From Hymenoscyphus infarciens (taxonomy: Eukaryota; Ascomycota; Leotiomycetes; Helotiales; Helotiaceae): DNA of 64,000 nt. The translations under genes and the position numbers were made by a program. Shown here piece by piece: positions 12,041 to 24,212 of this stretch. How positions within the stretch are numbered: the stretch's first letter is position 1; each line of letters opens with the position of its first letter. The notes under the pieces are model-generated. The model saw only the letters and a list, made by a program, of their open reading frames with translations. It had not been told where the DNA came from and did not search any database. The stretch spans positions 124,001 through 188,000 of the forward strand of contig LLCB01000001.1 in the NCBI GenBank assembly GCA_001414345.1. The letters are read 5' to 3'.

Positions 12041-13005
12041 AATAGAGGGTACTTCTAATATATAGCTAGCTCTAATAATAGCTTCTTTATTAGACTAGAT
12101 CGTAGTAGTAGACTTATTAGTAGCTAGAGTAAATTCGTATTTGCTATTATTAAGTTTATAAATAGGTAGAGGAATAATAGTACCTAACTTATTATACTAA
12201 GTTATTATAGTAACTACGTTATAGATAATATTATAAGTATAGGCTTTACTATTAATTAAAGTACTAGTAGTAATATCTATTATAATTTATTATTCTAGGA
12301 ATAGTATTATATTACTAAGAGTAGAAAGGTTATTATTATTAACTATAGAGGTCTTAACTTTACTTTTAAGGTTGTTATTAGAACTAAGTATACTAGAGAG
12401 CATATTCTTAAAGAGTTAGTAGTTACTTATTATAATAGAGTAAGCTATAAAGTTAATCTTATAACAGACCTAGTTTAGGTTACCTATAAAAACCTACTTA
12501 GTAAAGTAATCGCCTACTATATTAATAATAGAAGGTTAATCTAAGAGGTTTATAATTAAAGTAATTAAGATTCTTAAATTAATAGATTAAAAAGAATATA
12601 ATATAAAAGAGTTATATATATTTATATTATTAAGTTAAATTCGTTGTAGTATAGGGTTAATAAGAGAATAAATTCCTTAGTAGAGTATAATAATATTAAG
12701 GCTAAAAATTAGATACTAACTAATTAGCGTTATATAAATTTAACGTTACTACTAGATAGTAAAGGTGAATTTCTAATAAATAATTAAAATTAATATAATA
12801 TATAAAATTTAAGTAATTATAGCTTATAAGAATAAAAAATAAAAAAACAGAGAAGCATCTGCTTCTTTAAAGAAGGCTTATAAGCCTTTTACTAGAAATA
12901 GTCGTAGACACTATAGATATAGATATTTATAGATTTTACTAGTTTACTCTTCTTAGAGAGTATAACTAGTACTAAAACGTAGTTTAACGTCTTTTTAGAC
13001 ATTAC

Positions 13006-13090
13006 TCTATTATAAGAAGGCTTTTACTCTAATATAAGAAGGCTTTACCCTATTATAAGAAGGTTTTACTCTATTATAAGAAGGCTTTAA
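13006..13090. repeat. 22-nt tandem repeat next to the chromodomain remnant
   Basis: About four near-identical units contain ATTATAAGAAGGCTTTTACT. They lie directly 3' of the chromodomain end on the minus strand. The period of 22 is not a multiple of three, so this is more likely non-coding than protein-coding. Confidence 0.6.
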
Positions 13091-13119
13091 ACTTAGAGTA
13101 TATATTCTTCTTTCCTTTC

Positions 13120-16100
13120 TTTTTATAAGCTAATACGACTAATTTAGCTTAATCTTGTATTATTAATACTAGCTCCTAAGTAGTTTCCTTATAGCCTAGC
13201 TACTTAATCTTATAATATAATTAACATCGCCTTTTTAGAGGTTTACGCATTTCTTATTCTAAGATATCTTTAATAATAAATCTTTCCTCTCTATTAATAG
13301 TAATTAGTTCTAGCTTAAGTTAAGAATAAGCGTATAGATTATTATTTACTAGTTCTAGGTATTTAATAGATATAATAAAGTAAATCTTAAGCTAATTTAG
13401 TAGCTCGATTTTAAAAGTAAGGTTACCTACTAGCTATATAATCTTAAAAGGTCTTAATCTTTAAAAGGATAGCTTTATATAATTTTAAAAATAGTAACTC
13501 TTATCTTATTTTTTTGCTATTTATAAGTATATTATACTACTAAATTTTAGAGGAGTATATTTATTATTATAGTATATCTTTATATAAGCTTAGACTATCT
13601 TAACTAACTATTCTGCTTAGTCTTATAAGGATTTATAATAAGTTAAGAAGTCTAGAATATCCTCTCTAGTATTAGTATCGAGCTCTATCTTTATGTCTTA
13701 GCTATATAGTAAGAAGAAGGGCGTTACTTTAGTAAAGGCGTTAATAAAAGAGTTAAGTAATAGCTAGATAAAAGATATAAGGTCCTCTTAGGTTAACTAG
13801 TTATATACTCTACTAATAGTATATTATAAAGTATAGACCACAGTTTAATTAGTACGCTCTACCTAACTGTTACCTACTAAATAGTATATAGTAGTAAAGC
13901 TTAGGTCGACTTTTATAAGCTTAAAAAGCTTATACTAGAACGCTGATTAAAACTTAGAGTTATAATTAGATATTATACTATTAGGTAAACCCTAATCTAT
14001 ATAGACATATCTAAAGTATTAGGCGGCCTAATCCTTAGTAGTATTAGTATCTTTACCTACTAAGAGCTTTACTACCTTTAAACACTTATAAGTAATAGTA
14101 AGTATCTTATTATTACCTTAAGTAGAGATTAGAAGGCTAATAGTATTTTCAAGAGTACTATAGAATATTTAATTAGCTAAAAAGACCTCTAAGATAGAGT
14201 ATTAGAAGGCTTTACTTATTAATATACTAGGCAGCTCTTTATATATTCTATAATCTCTTAATATAATCTAGAATAGAAGACGTAACTTTTTATATATTAA
14301 TAGATCCTTTTAATTCTAAAGTAGCTCTTATTATTATAAGTAAGAGATAAGAACTTTCCTAGACATGCTTTTAGTATATAAAGAAGCTTATTAAAGAATA
14401 GTAGCTTCTTAGTAGGCTTAAAATAAAAGCTTTTAAGAGTAGTTACTAGTGCTTTAATATACTTACTATCTATATATTATTTTAATATCTAAGTAAATAT
14501 AAGCTTTAGAGATCGGTCTAAGAGTAGCTGCTTTATAACTTCTAATAATAACTCTTTAAATATAGATAAGGTTATAACTTTAAATAGAAAGGCTTATATA
14601 AAATATATATTAGATTTAATCATAGCTTCCTTTTAGGATAATAGTTTTAACTTATTATAAAGTAATCTTAATAGAGCGTCTATATTAATATAAGTCTTAC
14701 TTATATAGTAAATAATATTTATATACTATTTATAATAAGATAAAAATAATTACTAGTTTTATAGCTAGATCGACTTTTTACTCTTAATAAGGCCGTCGTT
14801 TTTAAAAGCATTAGTAATAGCTTAGTAATTAGTAACTACTATAAAATCGTTACTATCTAGGTATTATAATAACTTTTCTAAAACTTAAATAAGTATACTA
14901 GTTTCTAGCTCTATTAGCTAGTATCTTTCCTCTACTAGTAATAATAATTTAGAAAAGTATAAGATAGAATACTTAACTCCTTTATCATCTACCTAATATA
15001 ATACTACTCTATAACCTATCTCTTTACTTTTATCTACGTATAGCTTAAAGAGCTTTATAAAGTCTAGAAATACTAGTATAAGTATAGAGTATAGCTTATT
15101 TTTAAGCTTTTCTTATATAGATTTACTATTATTAAGTAATTTAGCTAACTCTAAGTCTATTATAAAGGAATTTATTATACGTCTTAAATAGATATTGCGT
15201 TCTTTACTAGAAATCGAGGAGCCTTTAAACTCTAAGGTTTTTAGCTTAATTAATAGTATTATAATAACTAAGTAATAAGTAACAAATTTATAGTAGTATC
15301 TAAATAGCTTAAGGCTCTTTTCTAAGTTAGATAAGGTATAAGGAAACTTTATTACTCTTATTACTTTAACTTTATCTTTTATTATATATAAACTATATTA
15401 TAATACCTAATAGTCTAATACTTATAATCCTAATTAAGTAAAGTAGTATTTTAATAGCAAAAGAGTAACTTCTAACTCTATAAAGTAGTAGAGTACTTAC
15501 TTTAAATAGACTAGATATTCTTCTAAGGTCTTTAAAAAGATAATAGTATTATTAATAAATATATATATAAATTACTAGAGTATATCTTTAAACGTGTCTT
15601 TTATATAATACTAGAAGAAGGTAGGTAATATAGCTAGCTCTATAATACTAATAGTTAATCTTTCTTAGCTTCTATAAGGTGTTATAAAGGTCTACTTCTA
15701 TCTATTCTTAAGATAGGTTAATTACTAAAAAAAGCTTTTTATTATATTAAGTATAGAAAACATAGTTATACTATATATTACTTATAGTATATTATCCTAC
15801 TTAGATAAGAGCTAAGCGTCTATATATAGTTTAGTATTAATTCTTCTTAAATCTACTACTATATAAGGTTTTCTATTATACTATACTATAAATACTAGTA
15901 TAGAGGCTAATAAAGGTTCTCTTAGAAGCACCTTTTTAATAACGCCTACCTTGATTAATAAGTTAATAATATTGTTTATCGCTTCCTTATCTCTTTTTAA
16001 TAGACTATAAAGAGCTTATTTTAAGTCCTTAATATCTACCTCTTTCTTAAAAGAGATAGGTATTTTAATTCTATTATTAAAGTAACCTAACTTATTATAG

Positions 16101-17010
16101 AATAGCTTAGCTTTACTTTAAATAACGTCTCTAACCTTAGCTTAGTATTCCTTACTCTACTCTAGTCTAATATTAGCCTAAGAAATATTAATTAGATTGT
16201 TGATTAGTTATATAAGATAAGACTAACTATTAGGATATTTACCTTTAAACTATTCTAATACTAGAGGTAGTTCTTTAAATACGTTAATAAGGTTAAGGTA
16301 TATAGAGTAATTAGTTAATAGTAGCTTATCTAATAGCTTAAGAAATCCTAGTAACTATTCTTTTATAATCCTTATAGAAGTAGTACTAAGGTTTACGAAT
16401 ATAAGAGATTTTTAATCTCTATTAGTAATTATATATATAAGGCTTTTAAATTAGTTTAATACTAAGCTACTTTTCTAATATAGTCTAACTATATACTCTT
16501 ATACTAATACTAGTAACTTCTTATTATAATAAACGCTAATATTCTAGCTCTATATAAGATTAATAATTATATCTTTTACTATATAGATTATTATATACTT
16601 AAGCTCTTTCTCTTCTTAATCTAATAAGTAGGAGATATAGAATTTATAACTATAGTAATCTAGATAATTAATACTATATCTTTTCGCTTAATAGAAGTTT
16701 AGGTGATTTAGCTTTAGAAATAAAGTATTTATTAGTATATTATAGCCTAGCTTATTAATAATATAGAATTCTACTTTAAAGAGAAACTCTTACCTAGAAG
16801 TATTATAGATAGTAAAAGGGATCTTTATAAAATTTTAAAGCCTTTAAACACCTTTTCTAATACCTAAAAAGCTAACTACGTTTAGTTCTTCTTCTATCTT
16901 AATATATAGAAAGAAATAATCTACTATATATTTAGCTATAAGATTTATACCTAAACTAGTGTCCGTATAAAATTTAATATCTTAGTCTAATAAAGTAGTA
17001 AGAACGTACT
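13120..17010 (-). pseudogene. Degenerate gypsy pol: protease, reverse transcriptase, RNase H, integrase, chromodomain
   Basis: Read on the minus strand through many stops, the order is as follows. A DTSLG-type retroviral protease motif lies near 16980. Reverse transcriptase runs from about 16000 to 15300 and includes the VVDLRR(I/V)NTK block. The catalytic box reads FINN at 15548-15559 where active gypsy enzymes have (Y/F)(V/I)DD. A likely RNase H stretch follows at 15250-14700, then an integrase H2C2 zinc finger near 14330-14170. A chromodomain-like segment (KIKWLGYKET with a W-to-stop change) is near 13250-13130. Both catalytic Asp codons appear as Asn, consistent with G-to-A change on the coding strand. 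A gag region presumably lies between 17.1 and 19.7 kb, but I could not delimit it. The element is dead in cis. Confidence 0.75.
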
Positions 17011-20000
17011 TTATACTTATATAGTAGTAATACTAAGTACTATTTATAAAGTACTTACTATTACTCTTCTATTTCATATTAGAGACTATAATCTTTTTAG
17101 CTCTTTTATATAGTTAATTAGTATATAATAGCTTACTAAGAAACTCTATACTATCTAATAAGGCGTCTATTCTAATTATCTCTTTAATTAGAGTATCTAG
17201 GAGTAATAGAGTTACTAGGCTCTTTACTAATAGATTTATAGAAGATAGAGGAAGTAGAGTAGTAGAAGAGAGTATATATATTATATCTACTTTCTATAGT
17301 ATAGGAGAATTAAGTAGAGTAGCTAATATTAGTAAAATACTAGATATAAATAAGATAGGTAATATTTTAGCTAGATAGCTTATTTTAAATAGTTTATTAT
17401 TTTTAAATTTTTTTAAGCTTTCTAGTACTAGGACTAGTAATAAGTCTAGATTAAGTAATAGTAAAGATATATAATTTTCCTATTATACTATAATATTAAT
17501 ATTAAGTAATAGAGTTATAATAGGAATTCTTATAAGTAGCTTACTACCTTAGAATAACTACTATATTTATTTTCTAAATCTAAATTATTTAAACTAATAT
17601 ATAGATTAGTCTTAAATCTATCTAAAGTACTAATAATTATCTAGTATATATACTTATTTATAACTACTAGGTCTAAAGGTTTAGCTTCTCTAAAGTATAC
17701 TAGGACTATGGTAGTGCTTATAAGTTACTATAACTACTTTTAACTATTCTCTAAAAAGGGTTAAAGTAGCTATTACTATTACTACTATTCTTATATAAAT
17801 TAAGTAGCTACTCTTAGTATAAATCTTAGTTATATAGGCTATATAGGCTATATTAGTAGAGGTATCTAGTAGTTTTAAGTATATAGAGAATTAAAAGGCT
17901 ACCTGCTAAATTACTAAGACTAGGCTAGTAGGCTGAATCCGGACTACCTAAATTATTATAGAATAAAGAGATTAAAGAGTTATCTATCTCTATTATTCTA
18001 ATAATTATCTTAAAGGTTTTAACTATATCTATTATTATATCTCTTAAAGTTATTATTATTATATCTCTTAAAGTTATTATTAACCCTTCTATTATCTCGC
18101 TTCTATTCTATTTAATTCTCTTAGTCACTCTTATTTAATTAACCTTTACTATATAATTTAGACTTTTTAAACTTTTTCTTTAATAATTTATTCTCTTTAT
18201 TAAGTATCTTAAATTTCTTATTTTAAATAGTCTAAGATACTTATACTATAGACTTTATAATATATACCTTCTTTTTAAGAAATTCTAATATATTACTAAA
18301 TAGCTTTAGTATAATTATAGAGTCTAGTATAGAGTTAAGTCTAGTATAAATTCTACGTACTAAGTAGTCTTTATTAATAGACCTAGCTTTAATATAGAGT
18401 AATTACTTTTTCGCTATATATACCTAAAGAGGGTATTAGTTCTTAAATTTAAACTAAAATTCTTCCTTATTAGCTTAGACAAATAGTATTAATACATCCT
18501 TTTAAAACTATTTACTTATCTAGCTTCTAAGCTTATCGTAGTCTAAAAGTATTTAGGTCCTAGTATTTAATATAAGTTTATTATACTAGACCTAGGTATT
18601 ATCTATTAGAGCCTAGAGTATAAGGCTTAATATCGTCTTCTTACTATAGATCTATATAAATCTCTTAACCTAGCTAAACTATAACATAACTAGTATCTTA
18701 TTATTATATTTAATATCTCTTACTTTAAGATATAGTTAATATCGTCGTTAGTTATTAGAGTCCTATTACTTATATCTATAAGAGGATCTATAAGAGAATT
18801 AATAAGGAGATTAATAAGAGGTTCTAGATAGAGATTTACTAGAATAAGGGTTCGCTTATTCTAGTCTAGGTTAGAAACAAGTAAGGAGTACTATAAATTT
18901 ATCTTCTATAACTAGGCTATCTAGTAATTTAAATAGTTATACTATACTAGCCTTAAGGTCGTTTAAGAGGTTATCTCTTAGTAGGTTAAATACTAATTCT
19001 ATATCCTCTAGGTCCTTATCTATAATAAGTAGTTAGAGGTTTATATACCTAGTAATGTCCTTAGCTACTTTATTTACTATAAAATTAATAATTATAATAT
19101 CTCTCTACTAAAGCTACCTAGTATATAGTATTTTAGGTTCTACTATTATAATAGGTCTACTACTTAAAGGTAGAGTTAGGAGCTTATTAATCTTATTAAA
19201 GAAGTCTAAATCGATAGACTCTTAATCTAATAAAAGAGGCTTTAATTAATATAAAGCGAAAGCTATTTAAAGTATAGGATTAAACGCGGCGGTAATGTCT
19301 ACTAGTTTAAGAGCTTTAGAGTAAGTATTAGAGCTAGAGATTAGGCTAGAGTAACTTAGGGCAGAGCTAGGAGAGAATAGTACTATAGGCTCTTCTCTAA
19401 TTATAGTAAAGTTCGAAATATCATTTCTACTAATAACGGTTAAGTCTTCGAAGACACTAAGAGCTCTCTCTTCTTAATCGGCAATTACGATATCTAAATC
19501 GTTGTTAAGATTCGCTCCTTCCTCGTCTCTTCTAGGTACCGGTCTTTAACGTATAAGCGCTCTAATCTTATTAAGTCTACTAAAGCTTATAGAAATAGAA
19601 CTAGGGGCTCTTAGGATATAAGAGTTAACTAGTATAATAGATATATCTTATAAACAGTATATACGAGGAGCTAATAAAGTCTATAAGGCTCGCGGAGCTA
19701 GGGTACTTAGTAGAGCTTCGAAGAGCTTGGAAAAGGGGTTTTTAAGTATAATAGATCGTTCTAATAGTGTTAAGAATAGGGCTAATTCTACTAGAACTCT
19801 TAGAGTAAGCTCTTTTACATATCTACTATTCTTTTAGTATCTGCCTTATTTGTCGTAGTAGCTATTATATTTGTTAAGAATTTTTTTAGGTTTAGGTTTT
19901 ACTAGTACTTCTCCTTTTTAAGGCTTTCTTATATAAATTATAAGTAATATATATATATAGAGTAGAATAGGTATAAGAGAGGTATCTTTTATCTTTCTTA

Positions 20001-20215
20001 TTAACCTACTAGAGATCTAAGAGATAGTTATACTTATTACTAGATAGTGTATATACTAATAGCTAGATTCTAATTAAGTATTCGAATTATAAGATTAGGA
20101 AGTAGATAAGAGAGAGAGAGATAAGGGTTATAGGTTATAATATAGTTAGTAGAAGATAGAGGCTTAATAATTTTGAAGAGATTATATATAGTTTGAATTT
20201 AGAGTATTACTACTA
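17011..20215 (-). other. 5' part of the outer element: expected gag region, unrecognisable
   Basis: Between the protease remnant and the 5' LTR there are about 3.2 kb of RIP-degraded sequence. By position it should hold gag. A minus-strand stretch near 18.1-17.9 kb reads as an Asn/Arg-rich low-complexity segment with a duplicated motif, as gag C-termini often do. I could not find a zinc knuckle or a capsid core. The right margin (19.3-19.8 kb) is less degraded than the rest. Confidence 0.35.
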
Positions 20216-20398
20216 TATAGTATAAGAGATAGATTATAGATTAGGAGCTTATAGCTAAGCCTAATAAAATATATAAAAGTAATCTTTTATATAGTGTAGT
20301 AATAAACGTCTAAAGAGAGAAGGAGAGAGTGCGGAGCACTCGTACTATCTACATCTACAGGTCCGCCACTAGTGTGGTCACGTGCCCTTCCCGCAACA
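20216..20398 (-). repeat. Outer element LTR (5' LTR in minus-strand orientation)
   Basis: This is the 183-bp partner of 143-325. Here the inward half (20216 to about 20300) is A/T-shifted and the outward half is GC-preserved. The second TSD copy ACAAG follows at 20399-20403. The primer-binding site should lie just left of 20216, but mutation has blurred it and I cannot assign a tRNA. Confidence 0.88.
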
Positions 20399-20403
20399 AC
20401 AAG

Positions 20404-21474
20404 AGAGGAAAAACAATGCTAAAACAATAGTATAAAGATTTCTTATCCACGGCAACAGAAAATTCAAGCACAAAGGCCGATGACTTAAACTTCCACGCTA
20501 AACCGATAGAAGGAAATACTTGACTTTTTGATACTACATATCATCCAAGAGAAATGGGTGGTGAAAGACCAAGAAAGAAGAAACATGTTAAAGAGTCATT
20601 AACATCGTGCTTCCTTGTAAATCCACCCCCAGACTTAAGACCTCACAACAGCAAAGCTTCTAAACCTCCTAAAGATCAGGACACGTATCACTTAGCTATT
20701 TACACTTGTCTTTATATTTTTTTATATATTTTTACGACCTTATTATGTTAAGTTATACGTTCTAAAAGGGTATCTCGATTATGAGGGTCAGCACCGTCTC
20801 GCGCCTTTTTCTGTTTGCCACGAGGAATGGACCAAGGCCCTGGATAAAAATCACACCAGTTATTGAGTTATCGTCACTCCTCGCCCAAAATAAATTGCGT
20901 TGATTGGATGAGAAGTGGCAGCCGAACGATTGTAGATTAGACATAGGCGGCACAAAGTAAACATCCCCCTTGAAACCTCGCTTGACAAGAACACCTGAAG
21001 GGACGAAATAGCTACACATGTTTACCGAGTCCATAAATGTTAGTTCCAAGGAAACGAATTTTGAAACAAGCTTCAAAGTAGTCGTCACATGAAATTGAAT
21101 GCCGAGGGGCACAATCTGGATCACGGTTGTCAAGCGTGAAGTCACATTCCTGAAAGTGGGTTTTAACGGTTGGTTGGTTGGTCATATTGATTATTCACAT
21201 TCCAGCCGTATCCATCCATCCAGCCACCCAGCCACTAGGAGGCAATATAAGTACAACCCTCTGGCTCATCTTTGGTATATCTCCATCCATCAATCTAACT
21301 TCGTCGTCGTATTCAAAAAAGGACATCAACCTCCCATATTTTTCATTCCCATAAACGCCAAGAAATCGCTCCATCCCATGCTCATTAAAAGTCAAACTTG
21401 GTTTAAAATCATCCATCGAAAAATATACACAAATGCAGCACTAAAAAGGAAGAAACGATCAGAGAACTAGCTCA
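20404..21474. other. Gene-free stretch right of the island
   Basis: Normal base composition resumes sharply at 20399. Open frames of 65-127 codons exist on both strands, but none has a recognisable family, splice structure or compositional support, so I do not call them. Short GGTT and CATC/CAGC simple repeats lie near 21168-21235. This interval includes the 3' flank of the membrane-protein gene that ends at 21475. Confidence 0.5.
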
Positions 21475-22714
21475 TCACCGCCGCGATGCTCGCGTGGCTC
21501 TTGTTCCCCGACTTCTTCGATCGTCTGAACTAGCACTGCCTAGGGGTAGTTGTTAGTAAATCATGCTTCGAAGCAGTCAAGGAAGCTTCCTTGGGGAGGA
21601 AAAAAAACTTACTTGGACTGCTGCCTGTGTAGGAGTCATATGTATAATACGAACTGCTAATGTCCGATCTTCCAGCCGTAGGTGGCTTCTCTCTATGGTC
21701 TGCCTTCTTCTTCAGACCCAGAATCACAGCTAGACCCAAGAGTCCTGCACCCACTGCGCCGAAGCCTCCCAGTCCACTGGATTTCTTCTTTCGCTCCTCC
21801 GAGACTCGGGATGGTCGACTGGCGCCGCCGAACCAGCCTGAGTGTTGTTGTCTTCGGGAGCCGGCTGCGCTGCCGTGTCGGGAGTAGCGTTCTTCGATTA
21901 CTGTTGTTTCGGTTGATCTGCGCCTTCTTCCCTTTCCGAGACCGAAGATTGCGAGGATGCCATCGAATCCTGCTTTGACGATGCAGCAGAAGCAGAGGAG
22001 TAAGAGGAGCATGACACCGGCAATTGTACCGATAACAATTCCTGCAATTGCTCCAGCACTCAATCCATGGTTGCTAGTTGCGGCAATGGGGAGTGTGCTT
22101 CCACTGGCGGTCGCAGGCGGTATGAAAGGTTGTGTTGTCGTTGCGGATATCGTTCCTGTTGCAGTGATAGTTGCTCCACTCGTCGGCCGAACAGGTGCTG
22201 AATAGGAGCTGGTTCCCACATATGTCCAACTTGAGGTACGAACAACACAAGAGCCAGACGAAGCACACATCTGATTGCTCGCGCAACATATTGGTCCGCA
22301 AGAAGTCTCCCCCAAGCTTGTTGTGCAAATCGCTACACCCGTTCCAGCTCCGCCTGTAGGTGTTGCTGCTGCCACCGAGGTAGCTACTTGGTAGAAAGAG
22401 CTGATTGTGCTTGTTCGCAAGACAAGGTCGGTTTGTGTGTAGGTTGTCGTGTAAACTGCATATCCTCCTGCTCCGGTCGCTACTGTTCCTGATCCAGCTT
22501 GACAAGTCGCTACATTTCCAGCAAGAGTTGCGCAGGTTTGACCTGAAGTGCAGCAGAATTGGTTATCGGCACCGCAATAAGATATGCATTCGGTTCTGCC
22601 GAGGATCGCTGCGAAATCGAGCTGTCCTAGTGGGAAACCTTTGGCGGGTTCGATGTTTGATAGTGCGACGAGGAGAAGTGAGAGCAGGTTCGGAGGGGAT
22701 TGAGAAAGTCGCAT
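21475..22714 (-). CDS. Cysteine-rich, single-pass membrane protein of unknown function
   Basis: I predict two exons (22714-21613 and 21539-21475) and 388 residues. An N-terminal signal peptide (MRLSQSPPNLLSLLLVALS) is followed by an extracellular Cys-rich stretch (ECISYCGADNQFCCTSGQTC) and a Thr/Ser-rich linker with a second Cys cluster (SCGPICCASNQMCASSGSC). Next comes one membrane span of about 25 residues (AGAIAGIVIGTIAGVMLLLL), then a basic cytoplasmic tail (GRRRRS, EERKKKSS) and a Ser/Arg-rich end. The intron (21540-21612) has a GTAAGT donor, a CTAAC branch point and a TAG acceptor. Without it the frame ends earlier, at 21530, in an unnatural tail. The layout resembles fungal wall-sensor-like proteins, but I recognise no specific family. 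The promoter carries a perfect 9-bp hairpin at 23038-23058. Confidence 0.75.
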
Positions 22715-23906
22715 CGTGTCGGTTTTTTTATTTCTTATGGAAGGTAAATGAGGGAATTCGATAGTCGTTTGGAAGGCGTCTTTAGACTCTGCACTGGTCT
22801 GACGCAGAGCTGCAGCAGCGGTGTGAAGAACCCCGCTCTCAATTGAGCGCTGATTTGGGTAAACGAATGTATGCGGACTCGGTCGGCGACTCTGGAATGT
22901 CGAGTTTCGACTGGAAAAAAATCGCTCGCACTAGAATTAGAGAAAGTCTTTTGGAATGTGAGTAGTAAGTAGTTTAGGAAGGAAAGGGGAATCGTGACTG
23001 ATGTGGCAAGCACTTAAAGGCGGGTGGTTGACAATTCGGTGGTTGGGGACCAACCACCCGATTTACCACGAACACGCCCGGTTTTTTCTGCGCACTAATC
23101 TAGGAAAGCAGGGTTAGAGTTTAATTGCGATACGGTGATTGAAGGAGAGGGAGATGGGGGGATTGTGATGTGTTTTTGCGCTGATGCAGGTCAGAATTTG
23201 GGGTTTCTTTGGGATTGGTGTTCCTGGGCATCAACCTCTGCTGCAGCCCGACGAGGTGTTGACATTTACCCGCCCTGAAATGGCTCAAGCTCAGGTGGCC
23301 CAGCAACGCCATCTCCAAGGATTGCGCTCTAAGATATAATTTCATAACTTAAAAGGCGATATAAAATGAACAATAGCCATGAACCTCGTCAATTCATTTC
23401 TGACGACGAAGGATGTTTAATTATTCTTTCTTATTATTTCGAGACGCAGGCACCAGGGGGTGCACGAATTCGTAACTAGTCAAGAGCTGAATATCTCCAC
23501 GTTGTTCTCTTAATTCTTCAATCAACACTTAGAGAATGAATTCAATTATCTTATAGAGCTTAAACAATTTAGTTTACGCTACATTTATTCTTCTAAAAGA
23601 GTTAGAAGAATTTGTAGCATAGTAGGCGCCTTGGACTATAGTCACGGATTCCAAGTGTAGATAATAACTCTTTACTATAGACATTCTTCTATCTACACCT
23701 ATAAGAATAAAAACTACTATCCCTCCCTCCTCTATATAAGAACAGTAGGAAAATAGCACCAAAAAATGGCAAAACCTAATCATCCCTCCCGAAGTGTTGA
23801 ACTATCGGAAGATATAGGGGAAACAGACACCATTTCTGGCCGTTTTTTGAAACTAGAATCCAGCTCCAGGTGCATGCATTTTGTCTAGTACTTGTCGTCA
23901 GGTGAT

Positions 23907-23998
23907 ATTGGCCAGCTGTGTAGGCTTTTTTGGCCTGGCGTGAAGGCTATTTATTATTGGCCAGCTGTGTAGGCTCTTTTTGGCCTGGCGTGAAGGCT
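23907..23998. repeat. Tandem duplication of a 42-nt unit
   Basis: The units TTGGCCAGCTGTGTAGGCT...TTGGCCTGGCGTGAAGGCT occur at 23907-23948 and 23956-23998. They differ by one or two bases and are separated by a short ATTTATT spacer. Each unit ends in an imperfect inverted match (GGCCAG / CTGGCG). Confidence 0.7.
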
Positions 23999-24106
23999 CT
24001 CCTTCTCCCCTTATACCGTAGGTCCCACTTTTGTCGTCCTGCTCCTTTGTCCTTTTTTTTAGAAGGTTCCACATCTTAGTACGCCTTCACCATGTCTTCT
24101 TATCTA

Positions 24107-24152
24107 ATTTTTAATTTTTTTTTTCTTATTTTTTTTCTTATTTTTTTCTTTT

Positions 24153-24212
<60 letters not shown>

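Larger units (their letters stand above)
9824..13119. other. RIP-degraded interior of the outer element, between pol and element B
   Basis: The stretch has no recognisable domain. Partial frames free of stops occur on both strands, but TA-rich RIP sequence produces these readily and I do not trust them. It contains a 51-nt tandem repeat (11810-12040) and a 22-nt tandem repeat (13006-13090), both listed separately. It may be the remains of one or more additional proteins of the outer element, or of a further insertion whose ends I could not find. Confidence 0.45.
143..20398 (-). mobile_element. RIP-degraded Ty3/gypsy chromovirus-type LTR retrotransposon with two nested elements
   Basis: The element is bounded by 183-bp direct repeats (143-325 and 20216-20398) and flanked by the perfect duplication ACAAG at 138-142 and 20399-20403. 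The ends are TG...CA, and the first bases of the right LTR have become TA. A purine-rich tract (AAGAGGGGCA on the minus strand) lies directly inside the left LTR, so the element reads on the minus strand and the right LTR is its 5' LTR. Minus-strand remnants of protease, reverse transcriptase, integrase zinc finger and chromodomain occur in gypsy order between about 17.0 and 13.1 kb. Removing the two nested insertions and their duplications leaves about 14.2 kb, long for a chromovirus. The body is saturated with in-frame stops and TA dinucleotides, as expected after RIP, so no intact protein is possible. Confidence 0.88.

Noticed and set aside
12300..12800. Stop-poor plus-strand reading inside the outer element
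   Set aside because: TA-rich RIP sequence gives spurious protein-like frames on either strand; no motif supports it.
20762..21145. 127-codon open frame on the minus strand
   Set aside because: It has no recognisable domain, overlaps other open frames and lacks gene structure; I treat it as chance.
21530..21612. Unspliced C-terminus of the membrane-protein gene
   Set aside because: A GTAAGT donor, CTAAC branch point and TAG acceptor indicate an intron; the true end is at 21475.
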